The position numbers and the translations under genes are program-made. This document shows positions 24,633 through 36,385 of a stretch of 64,000 nt of DNA, in pieces. Positions within the stretch are counted from its first letter, which is position 1; each line of letters opens with the position of its first letter. The notes under the pieces were generated by a model that saw only the letters and a program-made list of their open reading frames with translations, was not told where the DNA came from and did not search any database. This DNA is from Euptelea pleiosperma (Eukaryota; Streptophyta; Magnoliopsida; Ranunculales; Eupteleaceae), in the NCBI GenBank assembly GCA_035048495.1, contig CM068545.1:37896225-37960224 (forward strand). The letters are read 5' to 3'.

Positions 24633-25280
24633 CCCCACCCCAAAAAAATAAATAAGAGTACCACAAAGAGTAACAATCCACAAAGAAATCAAGAAAAAAC
24701 CTTCAAGAACAGATCTGAAGGTATATAGAAGAGAGAACGAGGCCCTCGATGTAAATCACACATGTTAAGCAACCACGGAGCAAGGGGTACGCCATAGAGC
24801 ACCCAAATCGCAGCCAAAAGGAGTCAAAACATTTGTAGAAAACGTATGGTGAGTATGCATAGAGAAGGGGAGTGCGTGGACCACTCTTGACCCCAAAAAA
24901 GACGCCGACAGTAGTATAGAGGGAGAGAAATCGATCCACACGCTTCAATCCTCCATGGATTTGAGAGATCTACCTATGGATGTGTAGATAGGATAATAGG
25001 GGACCAAGACGAAGCAACAAGCCCCCCCAATAGTCGCCGTATGGTTCCACAAAGCACCGAGAAGAAAAAAACGATTTTTGCGATTTTTTTTTAAAATCAG
25101 CAAAAACACATCGAAGAAGGCTCCAAAAAATCTTCAAAAAATCACCAAAAATCCCCAAAAATCGAGATCTAGTAGAGAGGAGAGTTTCAGTCCATCATCT
25201 CTACCTTGTCTGTACAGCTGATGACGTCAGCGAGGCTGCACGCAGTGACGACACCTCTAGGGTTTCTCCAAGGCTCCCAC
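24633..25280 (-). other. copia A 5' leader (part left of gypsy array)
   Basis: Untranslated leader of copia A, continued at 40817-40869 beyond the array. It has A-rich and T-rich runs and no open frame of note. The last five bases, CCCAC, are the left copy of the gypsy target duplication. Confidence 0.8.
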
Positions 25281-26106
25281 TGTCACGCCCCCAAATCTGA
25301 TCTTAGGTCATATCGACCTTTCTCGTATCTTGAGGCGCGATCTGATCATACAAGCGCACAGTTAAACAAAACTGGTATCACGATGCAGCGGAAATACACC
25401 GGATAATTTTTTTCATTTTGTTTAAACAATTCATAAGACGAAACGCACTTCATTGACACATTAATAATGTTAGAGGATATCTTACTTCAAACAGAACCGT
25501 AATATGCCCATCCAAAAGAAAACATTGTATATATATCGTACTCCCAAATACATGTTACTAAACGGTCAAAGGACCTACATAACTCATGTATCCTTCTACA
25601 AGATAGAAGAATTAAACAAAATATAACATCGTCAAAAGCACAAGTCTATCAACAGAAATGCTGGAAGCATCAGTCCAACTTCCCCTTATCCTTTCCTGAA
25701 AACAAAACATTTTAAAACGATGAGCTAGGGCCCAGTAAGTACATTCCTCATGCGTAAAATCCACTTAAATCAGCGACTTTTGTTTATTTTAAAACAAATA
25801 CAATTTGCAAATGTATTTCACATGTAATTCGATAAAACTCAACTCTCCATCAATTACTTACGTATAACTTCGAATACAATGAAGTCTTTTCATATAATAG
25901 TCAACCTTTCTCTTATCGGAATACCCGTGACCATTTCTATAAAGTCAAACTATCAATTCTGATGTATTTCGTACCAACATTCCATCGGTCCTAGTGTACG
26001 ATGTCAACACTTCTAGTCCACAAGTAAACTCCCTAATGTGCACACTAATTGTTTCATTAGGTATCCTCTCTCCGGATTCCCTAATTTTCTTTTAGGTATA
26101 AATACC

Positions 26107-26246
26107 CGAGGGGTCTCATGAATGAGACAACGCCTCTTCTTTAGGGGACTGGAACCCCAAGGGGTCTTAAGGAAATAAGACAACGCCTGATGCTTTAGGG
26201 GACTAAAACCCCAAGGGGTCTCGAAGAAATGAGACAACGCCTGATT
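26107..26246. repeat. 54-bp hairpin repeats inside LTR1
   Basis: Two and a half units of about 54 bp. Each has a small foldback (gtctcatgaatgagac; gtcttaaggaaataagac; gtctcgaagaaatgagac) followed by aacgcctg and ttaggggact-aaaacccc, itself self-complementary. The same block occurs in every LTR of this family here: about 2750, 6607, 10807, 32834 and 39536. Confidence 0.9.
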
Positions 26247-27092
26247 CCAACTAATCTGATATTCCACATTCCCAATCACGTTCTTATTCATGTCATCAAT
26301 CGTATTTATATGCATAAAATAATAATGTTTGTAGAAACATCTTTACATATATAGCATTCCTATTTTTGCATTTTGAAACTAAAAATAAGAACATTTAAGC
26401 CCTCATAATATCTTAGAAAACGAATACATAAAACGGATGAAAAACGCATATATCTCATTTTAAATGAATTTGAGCATGACTTCATCTAACTAAATAGATT
26501 ACACATGTCCTCATCTATCATAATTTCATGTTTTTAAGATTACAAGAAATTATCAATGCATTTACACATTTTATGTGAAAAATACAAGAATTGGGATTTT
26601 TCCTTGCTAAAATTTAACAGATAACAAGAATAGCATTTTCAGACATTTTCCCCAAAAATAATAGAATTTTCTAGAATTTTTTTACAATATTCTGTGAATT
26701 TTCTACTATTTCAAAAAAATAAAAAATAAAAATAATATTTATAAATAAATAATAATTAATCAAATAAATAAATAAATAATAATTAATTAATTAAATAATT
26801 AATTAATTAAATAAATAAATGCATAAAATAAATAACTATGTACTTACCAGTGAATACGCTAGAATCCCAAAATCTTTGAACCTCGTACGATGCGAATCTC
26901 GAGGTAGCGCGTATCTCGACGCAGTAGGCCCCACAAAAAAAAAAACTTTTCAAAGGACCTGAATATTTTCAGGAATTCCTGGGAATTTTCTAGAATTTCT
27001 TCTAGTTGAGGGACTTTTTTGCAAATATTCTTACCTCAGGGGTTAGAATGCAAATACCCAAATTGATGTAATTTTCTAAAGGCATGGCCTTG

Positions 27093-27100
27093 TATTTATA
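27093..27100 (-). promoter_or_regulatory. TATA box of gypsy LTR1
   Basis: Minus-strand TATAAATA in the context CTCTATAAATACAAGG, about 265 bp inside the element-sense LTR start, a sensible U3 length. Equivalent sites are at 33796-33803 (LTR2), 40539-40546 (LTR3) and 7525-7532 (Gy2). Confidence 0.7.
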
Positions 27101-27410
27101 GAGGTTGAGAATTCAGAACTTTTTATTTTTAACCGATGTGGGACTAAAATTTTGAAAATTGTCTATTTTTTTTTTTTTTGAATTTTAATAAAAAATTGAA
27201 ATGTTGCCCAGAACTAAACACAATAACTTTTGACTCGCACGTCCGATTTGGACGAACTTGATACCGATAGAAAGCTATTGTTGAGACCTTTAAAATGGCA
27301 TACATATAATGTTCAAAGTATTATAAAAAGTCTACGATAATATTGCTAGAAATAGGGTCATTACATCCCACCCTCCTTATAAGGAATTTCGTCCTCGAAA
27401 TTAGACATGC

Positions 27411-28715
27411 CTAATCCGAGAACAAATGTGGATACTTCTCTCTGACGTCAGCCTCCAGTTCCCAAGAGGCATCCTCAATGTTGTGGTGTTGCCACAACAC
27501 CTTCACTAAGGGGATCACTTTAGTGCGCAACACTTGTTCTTTCGTGGCAAGGATACAGACAGGTTGTTCAACATATGAAACATCCTCTCGGAGCTCTAAA
27601 GACATCCAATCAAGCACGTGAGATGGATCCGGCTCATACTTGCGAAGCATCGAGACATGGAAGACGTCGTGAACTCCGGCCAACTGAGTAGGCAAAGCTA
27701 AGCGATAGGCAACCTCACCAATCCTATCAAGGACCAAGAAAGGTCCAATGAACCTCGGTGCTAGCTTCCCTTTCTTGCCGAACCTCATCACTCCTCTGAC
27801 TGGCGATACCTTCAAGAAGACATGGTCGCCGATGGAGAACTCAAGCTTACGGCGATGCAGATTAGCATAAGACTTTTGCCGACTCTGCGCCGCAAGGAGA
27901 CGTTCTCGAATGATCCCGATCTTCTCAGTGGTCTCCTGCACCACCTCAGGACCAAGCAAGCTTCTCTCTCCGACTTCTGCCCAGCACACTGGAGATCTAC
28001 AAGGCCTTCCGTACAGAGCCTCATAGGGTGCCATGCCGATGCTCGACTGATGGCTATTATTGTATGCGAACTCCACAAGCGGCAAGTGATCCTCCCAACT
28101 GCCCTTAAAGTCCATTATACAAGCTCTAAGTAAATCTTCTAAGATTTGATTCACTCGCTCTGTTTGCCCGTCTGTTTGAGGGTGAAAAGCTGAACTAAAA
28201 TTCAACTTTGTCCCGAAGGCACTCTGAAAACTCTTCCAGAACTTCGAGGTGAACTTCGGATCTCTATCAGACACAATGGAGACTGGGATACCGTGTAGTT
28301 TGACAATCTCTTTGACGTACAATCTGCTCAGATCATCGACACTGTGAGTAGCTCTGACAGCCAAGAAATGAGCAGACTTCGTCAATCTGTCCACGATTAC
28401 CCAAATGGAGTCATGGTTCTGACGAGTCTTAGGTAGACCCATCACAAAATCCATTGACACATTATCCCACTTCCACTCTGGGATAGGTAGAGGCTGCAGG
28501 GTGCCTCCTGGTTTCTGATGCTCTACCTTGATCTGCTGACATGTTAGGCATCTCGACACATATTGAGCAATCTCCCTCTTCATGTTATTCCACCAAAACT
28601 GCCTACGTAAGTCTTGGTACATCTTAGAGCTGCCTGGATGTATTGTGTAACGAGTACAGTGAGCCTCATCGAGAATCTCCCGTTTCAGGTCATCATTGTC
28701 TTCAGGTACCCACAA
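27411..28715 (-). CDS. gypsy internal-1: integrase with chromodomain-like tail
   Basis: 434 codons, open to the stop at 27411. In order: the HHCC zinc finger ([11 protein letters not shown] ... CLTCQQIK, residues about 18-62), then the catalytic core with D in [11 protein letters not shown] in IVSDRDPKF and E in [13 protein letters not shown]. After it come [21 protein letters not shown], a GPY/F-like stretch (RFIGPFLV) and a C-terminal chromodomain-like segment ([21 protein letters not shown]). It inserts element cDNA into chromatin. It belongs to the polyprotein at 28730-31828; a single missing base near 28818, compared with internal-2, splits it off. The protein itself looks complete. Confidence 0.93.
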   Translation of the reverse strand: MWVPEDNDDLKREILDEAHCTRYTIHPGSSKMYQDLRRQFWWNNMKREIAQYVSRCLTCQQIKVEHQKPGGTLQPLPIPEWKWDNVSMDFVMGLPKTRQNHDSIWVIVDRLTKSAHFLAVRATHSVDDLSRLYVKEIVKLHGIPVSIVSDRDPKFTSKFWKSFQSAFGTKLNFSSAFHPQTDGQTERVNQILEDLLRACIMDFKGSWEDHLPLVEFAYNNSHQSSIGMAPYEALYGRPCRSPVCWAEVGERSLLGPEVVQETTEKIGIIRERLLAAQSRQKSYANLHRRKLEFSIGDHVFLKVSPVRGVMRFGKKGKLAPRFIGPFLVLDRIGEVAYRLALPTQLAGVHDVFHVSMLRKYEPDPSHVLDWMSLELREDVSYVEQPVCILATKEQVLRTKVIPLVKVLWQHHNIEDASWELEADVREKYPHLFSD

Positions 28716-28729
28716 CCTCTCACGGTACC

Positions 28730-31700
28730 TTAGACTGCCATCTGAGTGTAAAGTCCACTCCTCCTTCGAGATAGTATGGCGGACGGCATCAGACCCTCCC
28801 TTCCCATGCTGTGCCTCATAATCCTTCTAATCAAAGAGGGTTCGACCACCAAGTGTGAGACAAGGATCTTGGGGTACTGTGTCGAAATCTGAGGTTCACG
28901 GTCCCCCTCAACATCCGGCCATTCTACCTCCTGGCCCAAAAGGCAAAATATAGTCCCACTCTGTTTTCGGCTTAGTGCATCTGCCACAACATTGGCCTTG
29001 CCTGGGTGGTACTGGAGAGTGAAGTCATAGTCCTTCAGAAACTCCATCCATCGTCTCTGCCTCATGTTCAGCTCCCTTTGAGTGAAAATGTATTTCAAGC
29101 TCTTGTGATCAGAATATAGCTCGAACTTCTCGCCGTAGAGGTAATGACGCCAAATGTTGATCGCAAAGACAACTGCTGCAAGCTCAAGGTCGTGGGTAGG
29201 GTAATTCTGCTCATGAATCTTCAACTGTCTCGAAGCATAAGCGATCACCTTCCCATTCTGCATCAAGACACAACCTAGTCCCTTCAATGATGCATCACTG
29301 TAAATGACAAAGCCCCCCTCATCAGACGGAATTGTCAGAACAGGTGAAGTAGTTAGACGAGTCTTCAGCTCTTCAAAGGCAGAAGAACATTTCTCGTCCC
29401 ACTCGAACTTTACACCCTTCCGTGTGAGGCGTGTCATCGGGGTAGCAATGCTAGAGAATCCATCAATGAACCTCCGATAGTAGCCCGCCAAACCCAGGAA
29501 ACTCCGAATTTCAGTAACACTGCTCGGCGGCTCCCAGTTCAACACTGCTTCAACCTTCGACGGATCAACTGAGATTCCCTCCCCGGAAATAACATGACCC
29601 AAGAACTTTACATCCTCTTGCCAGAATTCACATTTACTGAACTTGGCATAGAGTCGATGATCTCTCAACGTCTGTAGGGCTAGTCGCAGATGCTGCTCAT
29701 GCTGTTCTTGAGTCTGTGAGTAGATCAGGATATCATCAATAAAGACGATGATGAACTGATCGAGGTACAATCGGAAGATCCGGTTCATCAGATCCATGAA
29801 TGCGGCTGGAGCATTCGTCAATCCGGAAGGCATGACTAGAAATTCATAATGGCCATACCGTGTCTGAAATGCTGTCTTCGAGATATCCTCATCTTTCACT
29901 CTGAGCTGATGATACCCAGACCTCAAGTCTATCTTCGAAAAGTAATGGGCTCCCCTCAACTGGTCAAACAGATCATCAATCCGCGGCAAAGGGTATTTAT
30001 TCTTCACCGTGACCTTGTTGATTTGTCTGTAGTCGATACACATCCTCAGGGAACCGTCTTTCTTCTTCACGAACAGGACTGGAGCGCCCCAAGGGGAGAC
30101 ACTTGGTCTTATGAAGCCCTTAGTTCCTAAGTCTTCCACCTGAACCTTCAGTTCCTTGAGCTCTGCAGGTGCCATTCTGTATGGCGCCTTAGAAATAGGT
30201 GAAGTCCCTGGCATAAGCTCAATGGAAAACTCAACTTCTCTCTTTGGAGGCAATCCTGGTAGTTCCTCTGGAAAGATATCCTTGAACTCACTAACTACAG
30301 GAATCTGCTCCATTTGTACCCTCTTGCTCTCTTCCCCCTCTAGAAAGGCAAGGAAACTAGTACAATCGGCCCGACGTTTCTTATAAACACGTAAGGCCGA
30401 TACTACTGATGCATGGGGTGATAATTTTGCACCCACAAACTGAAAAGGAGACTGTCCCGGTATCTGGAACGTCACCCTCTTCGCATAACAATCCACTGTC
30501 GCATGATATGCTGACAGCCAGTCCATCCCAAGAATAACGTCCACATCCGTCATCTCTAATAGGATCAAGTCAGCAATCAAATCATGATCTCCTATCCGAA
30601 TCAAACAATTCTTACACATTTGATCTACAATACAGTTCCCTCCTAGAGGTGTAGATACAGTAAGCGTAAAATCTAATGACTCGAATTCAAAGCCTAAAGC
30701 ATATGCAAATGTAATAGATACAAAAGAATGGGTAGAACCCGAATCAATCAACACTTTAGCATACAAGTGTGAGATCAGAAGAGTACCTTCTACCACATTC
30801 TTGGATGCACTCGCATCCTGCCGTGTAATGGCAAAGACTCGCCCCGGTATATTCGGCCTCTGAGTATTGCCCGCAGGCTTCTGATATGGTGCACGAGGGC
30901 AGTGCCTCTGTAAGTGTCCTACACCATTGCAGTTATAACAACGCCTATCTGCTCGCACAATCTGATTAGGAGGGGCGGAGTTGATCGGGTGTGCAGCAAT
31001 GGTAGGAACAGATAACTTCAGCTTCTTAGCTGAATCCGAATATCTCTGGGGAGCAGTAGGTGCAACTCGACCCTTTCCCTTAGGATCTGTACGATCCTTC
31101 AGGAAATCGCTGGTATCCTTCTCCAGCGCCAATGCCATCTCTACGGTGGTGGCATACACATGAATCAACTGACCCACAATCATCCTCCTAATTCCAGACT
31201 TGAGGCCCGCCTGAAATCTCTTCGCCTTTCTCTCCTCTGTCGAGATGATGTGTGGTGCATAAGCTGCCAAACGATCAAACTGGGTCACATACTGTGCCAC
31301 AGTCATGGAACCCTGCTCGAGGGCCAAGAAGTCTGCCTCGAGCTGATCTCGGACAGAAACGGGGAAGTACTTCTCCAAAAATAGTCCCCTAAACTCTTCC
31401 CATGTGAGGACCACATCGTCTCTCACGGAACGCACCATGTCCCACCAAGTCATAGCATCGCCCTTCAACATAAAGGTGGCCAACTCCACCTTACGGTCCT
31501 CAGGGCATCTCATAGCCCGAAAAATCCTATCTACCTCACGTAACCACCCCTCGGCTTCCATTGGTTCAGGAAGACCTCTGAACTCCGGCGCTCGTAGTCG
31601 TTGGAACTCTCGCAAACTATCGTCCGGACGAGCACGAGCTGGCTCGGGACGAACCTCCTGAACATGCCGGTCCAAGGCAGCAGTGATATGACCCAAAGCC

Positions 31701-31828
31701 GTGTAAACGCCGGCTAACTGAGCCTCCGCACCTACCTCTGGAGTAGGCGTACGTGAGGTATTCTTACCTCTGCTTCTTCCACTTCTCATTGCCTTTATAA
31801 CAAAAGGACGAGTTAGGGACGTGCACAA
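28730..31828 (-). CDS. gypsy internal-1: gag-protease-RT-RNase H polyprotein
   Basis: 1,032 codons in one frame without a gag/pol break. Gag is residues 1 to about 330, with a CCHC knuckle C-x2-C-x4-H-x4-C at 297-310. Protease D-S-G is at 362-364. RT spans about 545-750, with KIDLRSGYH and the catalytic FIDD at 696-699. RNase H starts at [10 protein letters not shown] (about 848). The real start may be the second Met (M-R-S-G-R), 13 codons in. The frame is thrown off near 28818, so the last 30 or so residues are spurious and the integrase lies in another frame (27411-28715). Apart from that single lesion it looks undamaged. Confidence 0.94.
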   Translation of the reverse strand: MCTSLTRPFVIKAMRSGRSRGKNTSRTPTPEVGAEAQLAGVYTALGHITAALDRHVQEVRPEPARARPDDSLREFQRLRAPEFRGLPEPMEAEGWLREVDRIFRAMRCPEDRKVELATFMLKGDAMTWWDMVRSVRDDVVLTWEEFRGLFLEKYFPVSVRDQLEADFLALEQGSMTVAQYVTQFDRLAAYAPHIISTEERKAKRFQAGLKSGIRRMIVGQLIHVYATTVEMALALEKDTSDFLKDRTDPKGKGRVAPTAPQRYSDSAKKLKLSVPTIAAHPINSAPPNQIVRADRRCYNCNGVGHLQRHCPRAPYQKPAGNTQRPNIPGRVFAITRQDASASKNVVEGTLLISHLYAKVLIDSGSTHSFVSITFAYALGFEFESLDFTLTVSTPLGGNCIVDQMCKNCLIRIGDHDLIADLILLEMTDVDVILGMDWLSAYHATVDCYAKRVTFQIPGQSPFQFVGAKLSPHASVVSALRVYKKRRADCTSFLAFLEGEESKRVQMEQIPVVSEFKDIFPEELPGLPPKREVEFSIELMPGTSPISKAPYRMAPAELKELKVQVEDLGTKGFIRPSVSPWGAPVLFVKKKDGSLRMCIDYRQINKVTVKNKYPLPRIDDLFDQLRGAHYFSKIDLRSGYHQLRVKDEDISKTAFQTRYGHYEFLVMPSGLTNAPAAFMDLMNRIFRLYLDQFIIVFIDDILIYSQTQEQHEQHLRLALQTLRDHRLYAKFSKCEFWQEDVKFLGHVISGEGISVDPSKVEAVLNWEPPSSVTEIRSFLGLAGYYRRFIDGFSSIATPMTRLTRKGVKFEWDEKCSSAFEELKTRLTTSPVLTIPSDEGGFVIYSDASLKGLGCVLMQNGKVIAYASRQLKIHEQNYPTHDLELAAVVFAINIWRHYLYGEKFELYSDHKSLKYIFTQRELNMRQRRWMEFLKDYDFTLQYHPGKANVVADALSRKQSGTIFCLLGQEVEWPDVEGDREPQISTQYPKILVSHLVVEPSLIRRIMRHSMGREGLMPSAILSRRRSGLYTQMAV

Positions 31829-31991
31829 TAAATAGTTTTAAAAATAACAAGGAATCGTATTATGATGTTCTTTATCTTGTTAGTTCTTCATTCGTAAGGT
31901 TGTATTATGATCTTAATTAATATATGATTTGATGAAAATGTATTATTCAATTTGGCTAAGGTACTATGTTTCCGAGGACTTGTAACCTAAA

Positions 31992-32003
31992 GCTCTGATA
32001 CCA
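31992..32003 (-). other. primer-binding site of gypsy internal-1
   Basis: gctctgatacca on the + strand, i.e. TGGTATCAGAGC in element sense, complementary to the 3' end of plant initiator tRNA-Met. It is three bases (agc) from LTR2. Confidence 0.93.
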
Positions 32004-32006
32004 AGC

Positions 32007-34067
32007 TGTCACGCCCCCAAATCCGATATTAGGTCATATCGACCTTTCTCGTATCTTGAGGCGCGATCTGATCATACAAACGCACAGTTAAACAAAACTG
32101 GTATCACGATGCAGCGGAAATACACCGGATAATTTTTTTTCATTTTGTTTAAACAATTCATAAGACGAAACGCACTTCATTGACACATTAATAATGTTAG
32201 AGGATGTCTTACTTCAAACAAAACCGTAATATGCCCATCCAAAAGAAAACATTGTATATATATCGTACTCCCAAATACATGTTACTAAACGGTCAAAGGA
32301 CCTACATAACTCATGTATCCTTCTACAAGATAGAAGAATTAAACAAAATATAACATCGTCAAAAGCACAAGTCTATCAACAGAAATGCTGGAAGCATCAG
32401 TCCAACTTCCCCTTATCCTTTCCTGAAAACAAAACATTTTAAAACGATGAGCTAGGGCCCAGTAAGTACATTCCTCATGCGTAAAATCCACTTAAATCAG
32501 CGACTTTTGTTTATTTTAAAACAAATACAATTTGCAAATGTATTTCACATGTAATTCGATAAAACTCAACTCTCCATCAATTACTTACGTATAACTTCGA
32601 ATACAATGAAGTCTTTTCATATAATAGTCAACCTTTCTCTTATCGGAATACCCGTGACCATTTCTATAAAGTCAAACTATCAATTCTGATGTATTTCGTA
32701 CCAACATTCCATCGGTCCTAGTGTACGATGTCAACACTTCTAGTCCACAAGTAAACTCCCTAATGTGCACACTAATTGTTTCATTAGGTATCCTCTCTCC
32801 GGATTCCCTAATTTTCTTTTAGGTATAAATACCCGAGGGGTCTCATGAATGAGACAACGCCTCTTCTTTAGGGGACTGGAACCCCAAGGGGTCTTAAGGA
32901 AATAAGACAACGCCTGATGCTTTAGGGGACTAAAACCCCAAGGGGTCTCGAAGAAATGAGACAACGCCTGATTCCAACTAATCTGATATTCCACATTCCC
33001 AATCACGTTCTTATTCATGTCATCAATCGTATTTATATGCATAAAATAATAATGTTTGTAGAAACATCTTTACATATATAGCATTCCTATTTTTGCATTT
33101 TGAAACTAAAAATAAGAACATTTAAGCCCTCATAATATCTTAGAAAACGAATACATAAAACGGATGAAAAACGCATATATCTCATTTTAAATGAATTTGA
33201 GCATGACTTCATCCAACTAAATAGATTACACATGTCCTCATCTATCATAATTTCATGCTTTTAAGATTACAAGAAATTATCAATGCATTTACACATTTTA
33301 TGTGGAAAATACAAGAATTGGGATTTTTCCTTGCTAAAATTTAACAGATAACAAGAATAGCATTTTCAGACATTTTCCCCAAAAATAATAGAATTTTCTA
33401 GAATTTTTCTACAATATTCTGTGAATTTTCTACTATTTCAAAAAAATAAAAATAAAAATAATATTTATAAATAAATAAATAATAATTAATTAATTAAATA
33501 ATTAATTAATTAAATAAATAAAGGCATAAAATAAATAACTATGTACTTACCAGTGAATACGCTAGAATCCCAAATCTTTGAACCTCGTACGATGCGAATC
33601 TCGAGGTAGCGCGTATCTCGAGGCAGTAGGCCCCACAAAAAAAAACTTTTCAAAGGACCTCCTGAATATTTTCAGGAATTCCTGGGAATTTTCTAGAATT
33701 TCTTCTAGTTGAGGGACTTTTTTGCAAATATTCTTACCTCAGGGGTTAGAATGCAAATACCCAAATTGATGTAATTTTCTTAAGGCATGGCCTTCTATTT
33801 ATAGAGGTTGAGAACTCAGAACTTTTTATTTTTAACCGATGTGGGACTAAAATTTTGAAATTGTCTTTTTTTTCTTTTTTTGAATTTTAATAAAAACTTA
33901 AAATGTTGTCCAGAACTAAACACAATAACTTTTGACTCGCACGTCCGATTTGGACGAACTTGATACCGATAGAAAGCTATTGTTGAGACCTTTAAAATGG
34001 CATACATATAATGTTCAAAGTATTATAAAAAGTCTACTATAATATTGCTAGAAATAGGGTCATTACA
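32007..34067 (-). repeat. LTR2 of gypsy array (shared middle LTR)
   Basis: 2,061 bp. It serves as 5' LTR of internal-1 and 3' LTR of internal-2. Its last 300 bp or so differ from both outer LTRs at several sites where those agree (cttctattta, gaactcagaa, acttaaaatgttgtcc, tctactataa) and resemble Gy1 at the last two. Earlier it shares single variants with LTR1 in some places and LTR3 in others. The 100-codon minus frame at 32740-33042 is identical to those in LTR1 and LTR3. Confidence 0.95.
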
Positions 34068-34102
34068 TCCCACCCTCCTTATAAGGAATTTCGTCCTCGA
34101 AA

Positions 34103-36370
34103 TTAGACATGCCTAATCCGAGAACAAATGTGGATACTTCTCTCTGACGTCAGCCTCCAGTTCCAAGAGGCATCCTCAATGTTGTGGTGTTGCCACAACA
34201 CCTTCACTAAGGGGATCACTTTAGTGCGCAACACTTGTTCTTTCGTGGCAAGGATACAGACAGGTTGTTCAACATATGAAACATCCTCTCGGAGCTCTAA
34301 AGACTTCCAATCAAGCACGTGAGATGGATCCGGCTCATACTTGCGAAGCATCGAGACATGGAAGACGTCGTGAACTCCGGCCAACTGAGTAGGCAAAGCT
34401 AAGCGATAGGCAACCTCACCAATCCTATCAAGGACCAAGAAAGGTCCAATGAACCTCGGTGCTAGCTTCCCTTTCTTGCCGAACCTCATCACTCCTCTGA
34501 CTGGCGATACCTTCAAGAAGACATGGTCGCCGATGGAGAACTCAAGCTTACGGCGATGCAGATTAGCATAAGACTTCTGCCGACTCTGCGCCGCAAGGAG
34601 ACGTTCTCGAATGATCCCGATCTTCTCAGTGGTCTCCTGCACCACCTCAGGACCAAGCAAGCTTCTCTCTCCAACTTCTGCCCAGCACACTGGAGATCTA
34701 CAAGGCCTCCCGTACAGAGCCTCATAGGGTGCCATGCCGATGCTTGACTGATGGCTATTATTGTATGCGAACTCCACAAGCGGCAAGTGATCCTCCCAAC
34801 TGCCCTTAAAGTCCATTATACAAGCTCTGAGTAAATCTTCTAAGATTTGATTCACTCGCTCTGTTTGCCCGTCTGTTTGAGGGTGAAAAGCTGAACTAAA
34901 ATTCAACTTTGTCCCGAAGGCACTCTGAAAACTCTTCCAGAACTTCGAGGTGAACTTCGGATCTCTATCAGACACAATGGAGACTGGGATACCGTGTAGT
35001 TTGACAATCTCTTTGACGTACAATCTGCTCAGATCATCGACACTGTGAGTAGCTCTGACAGCCAAGAAATGAGCAGACTTCGTCAATCTGTCCACGATTA
35101 CCCAAATGGAGTCATGGTTCTGACGAGTCTTAGGTAGACCCATCACAAAATCCATTGACACATTATCCCACTTCCACTCTGGGATAGGTAGAGGCTGCAG
35201 GGTGCCTCCTGGTTTCTGATGCTCTACCTTGATCTGCTGACATGTTAGGCATCTCGACACATATTGAGCAATCTCCCTCTTCATGTTATTCCACCAAAAC
35301 TGCCTACGTAAGTCTTGGTACATCTTAGAGCTGCCTGGATGTATTGTGTAACGAGTACAGTGAGCCTCATCGAGAATCTCCCGTTTTAGGTCATCATTGT
35401 CTTCAGGTACCCACAACCTCTCACGGTACCTTAGACTGCCATCTGAGTGTAAAGTCCACTCCTCCTTCGAGATAGTATGGCGGACGGCATCAGACCCTCC
35501 CTTCCCATGCTGTGCCTCTATAATCCTTCTAATCAAAGAGGGTTCGACCACCAAGTGTGAGACAAGGATCTTGGGGTACTGTGTCGAAATCTGAGGTTCA
35601 CGGTCCCCCTCAACATCCGGCCATTCTACCTCCTGGCCCAAAAGGCAAAATATAGTCCCACTCTGTTTTCGGCTTAGTGCATCTGCCACAACATTGGCCT
35701 TGCCTGGGTGGTACTGGAGAGTGAAGTCATAGTCCTTCAGGAACTCCATCCATCGTCTCTGCCTCATGTTCAGCTCCCTTTGAGTGAAAATGTATTTCAA
35801 GCTCTTGTGATCAGAATAAAGCTCGAACTTCTCGCCGTAGAGGTAATGACGCCAAATCTTGAGCGCAAAGACAACTGCTGCAAGCTCAAGGTCGTGGGTA
35901 GGGTAATTCTGCTCATGAATCTTCAACTGTCTCGAAGCATAAGCGATCACCTTCCCATTCTGCATCAAGACACAACCTAGTCCCTTCAATGATGCATCAC
36001 TGTAAATGACAAAGCCCCCCTCATCAGACGGAATTGTCAGAACAGGTGAAGTAGTTAGACGAGTCTTCAGCTCTTCAAAGGCAGAAGAACACTTCTCGTC
36101 CCACTCGAACTTTACACCCTTCCGTGTGAGGCGTGTCATCGGGGTAGCAATGCTGGAGAATCCATCAATGAACCTCCGATAGTAGCCCGCCAAACCCAGG
36201 AAACTCTGAATTTCAGTAACACTGCTCGGCGGCTCCCAGTTCAACACTGCTTCAACCTTCGACGGATCAACTGAGATTCCCTCCCCGGAAATAACATGAC
36301 CCAAGAACTTTACATCCTCTTGCCAGAATTCACATTTACTGAACTTGGCATAGAGTCGATGATCTCTCAA
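34103..36370 (-). CDS. gypsy internal-2: RT end, RNase H, integrase
   Basis: 755 codons. In order: the RT C-terminal segment ([20 protein letters not shown]), [15 protein letters not shown], RNase H with [10 protein letters not shown] and [11 protein letters not shown], the HHCC finger, and the integrase core with the same D, D and E motifs as internal-1. The chromodomain-like tail is cut short: one base is missing near 34163 compared with internal-1, so after D-A-S-W the frame changes and ends at 34103. Upstream, a CGA-to-TGA change (tca at 36386-36388) separates it from gag-protease-RT. RNase H and integrase are joined here, unlike in internal-1. Confidence 0.93.
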   Translation of the reverse strand: MRDHRLYAKFSKCEFWQEDVKFLGHVISGEGISVDPSKVEAVLNWEPPSSVTEIQSFLGLAGYYRRFIDGFSSIATPMTRLTRKGVKFEWDEKCSSAFEELKTRLTTSPVLTIPSDEGGFVIYSDASLKGLGCVLMQNGKVIAYASRQLKIHEQNYPTHDLELAAVVFALKIWRHYLYGEKFELYSDHKSLKYIFTQRELNMRQRRWMEFLKDYDFTLQYHPGKANVVADALSRKQSGTIFCLLGQEVEWPDVEGDREPQISTQYPKILVSHLVVEPSLIRRIIEAQHGKGGSDAVRHTISKEEWTLHSDGSLRYRERLWVPEDNDDLKREILDEAHCTRYTIHPGSSKMYQDLRRQFWWNNMKREIAQYVSRCLTCQQIKVEHQKPGGTLQPLPIPEWKWDNVSMDFVMGLPKTRQNHDSIWVIVDRLTKSAHFLAVRATHSVDDLSRLYVKEIVKLHGIPVSIVSDRDPKFTSKFWKSFQSAFGTKLNFSSAFHPQTDGQTERVNQILEDLLRACIMDFKGSWEDHLPLVEFAYNNSHQSSIGMAPYEALYGRPCRSPVCWAEVGERSLLGPEVVQETTEKIGIIRERLLAAQSRQKSYANLHRRKLEFSIGDHVFLKVSPVRGVMRFGKKGKLAPRFIGPFLVLDRIGEVAYRLALPTQLAGVHDVFHVSMLRKYEPDPSHVLDWKSLELREDVSYVEQPVCILATKEQVLRTKVIPLVKVLWQHHNIEDASWNWRLTSERSIHICSRIRHV

Positions 36371-36385
36371 CGTCTGTAGGGCTAG

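Larger units (their letters stand above)
25281..27365 (-). repeat. LTR1 of gypsy array (outer, 3')
   Basis: 2,085 bp, edges TGTCACGCCC and GGGTCATTACA. Private variants include aaatctgatc near the left edge, where LTR2 and LTR3 share aaatccgata, and cgacgcag near 26918. It contains hairpin repeats at 26107-26246, a (TAAA)n-like tract (about 26735-26820) and a TATA box. The purine tract AGGAGGGTGGGA (minus strand, 27366-27377) abuts it. Confidence 0.95.

Noticed and set aside
26095..26106. ggtataaatacc on the + strand of LTR1 as a TATA box
   Set aside because: It is antisense to the element; the minus-strand TATAAATA at 27093-27100 is in the right place and orientation.
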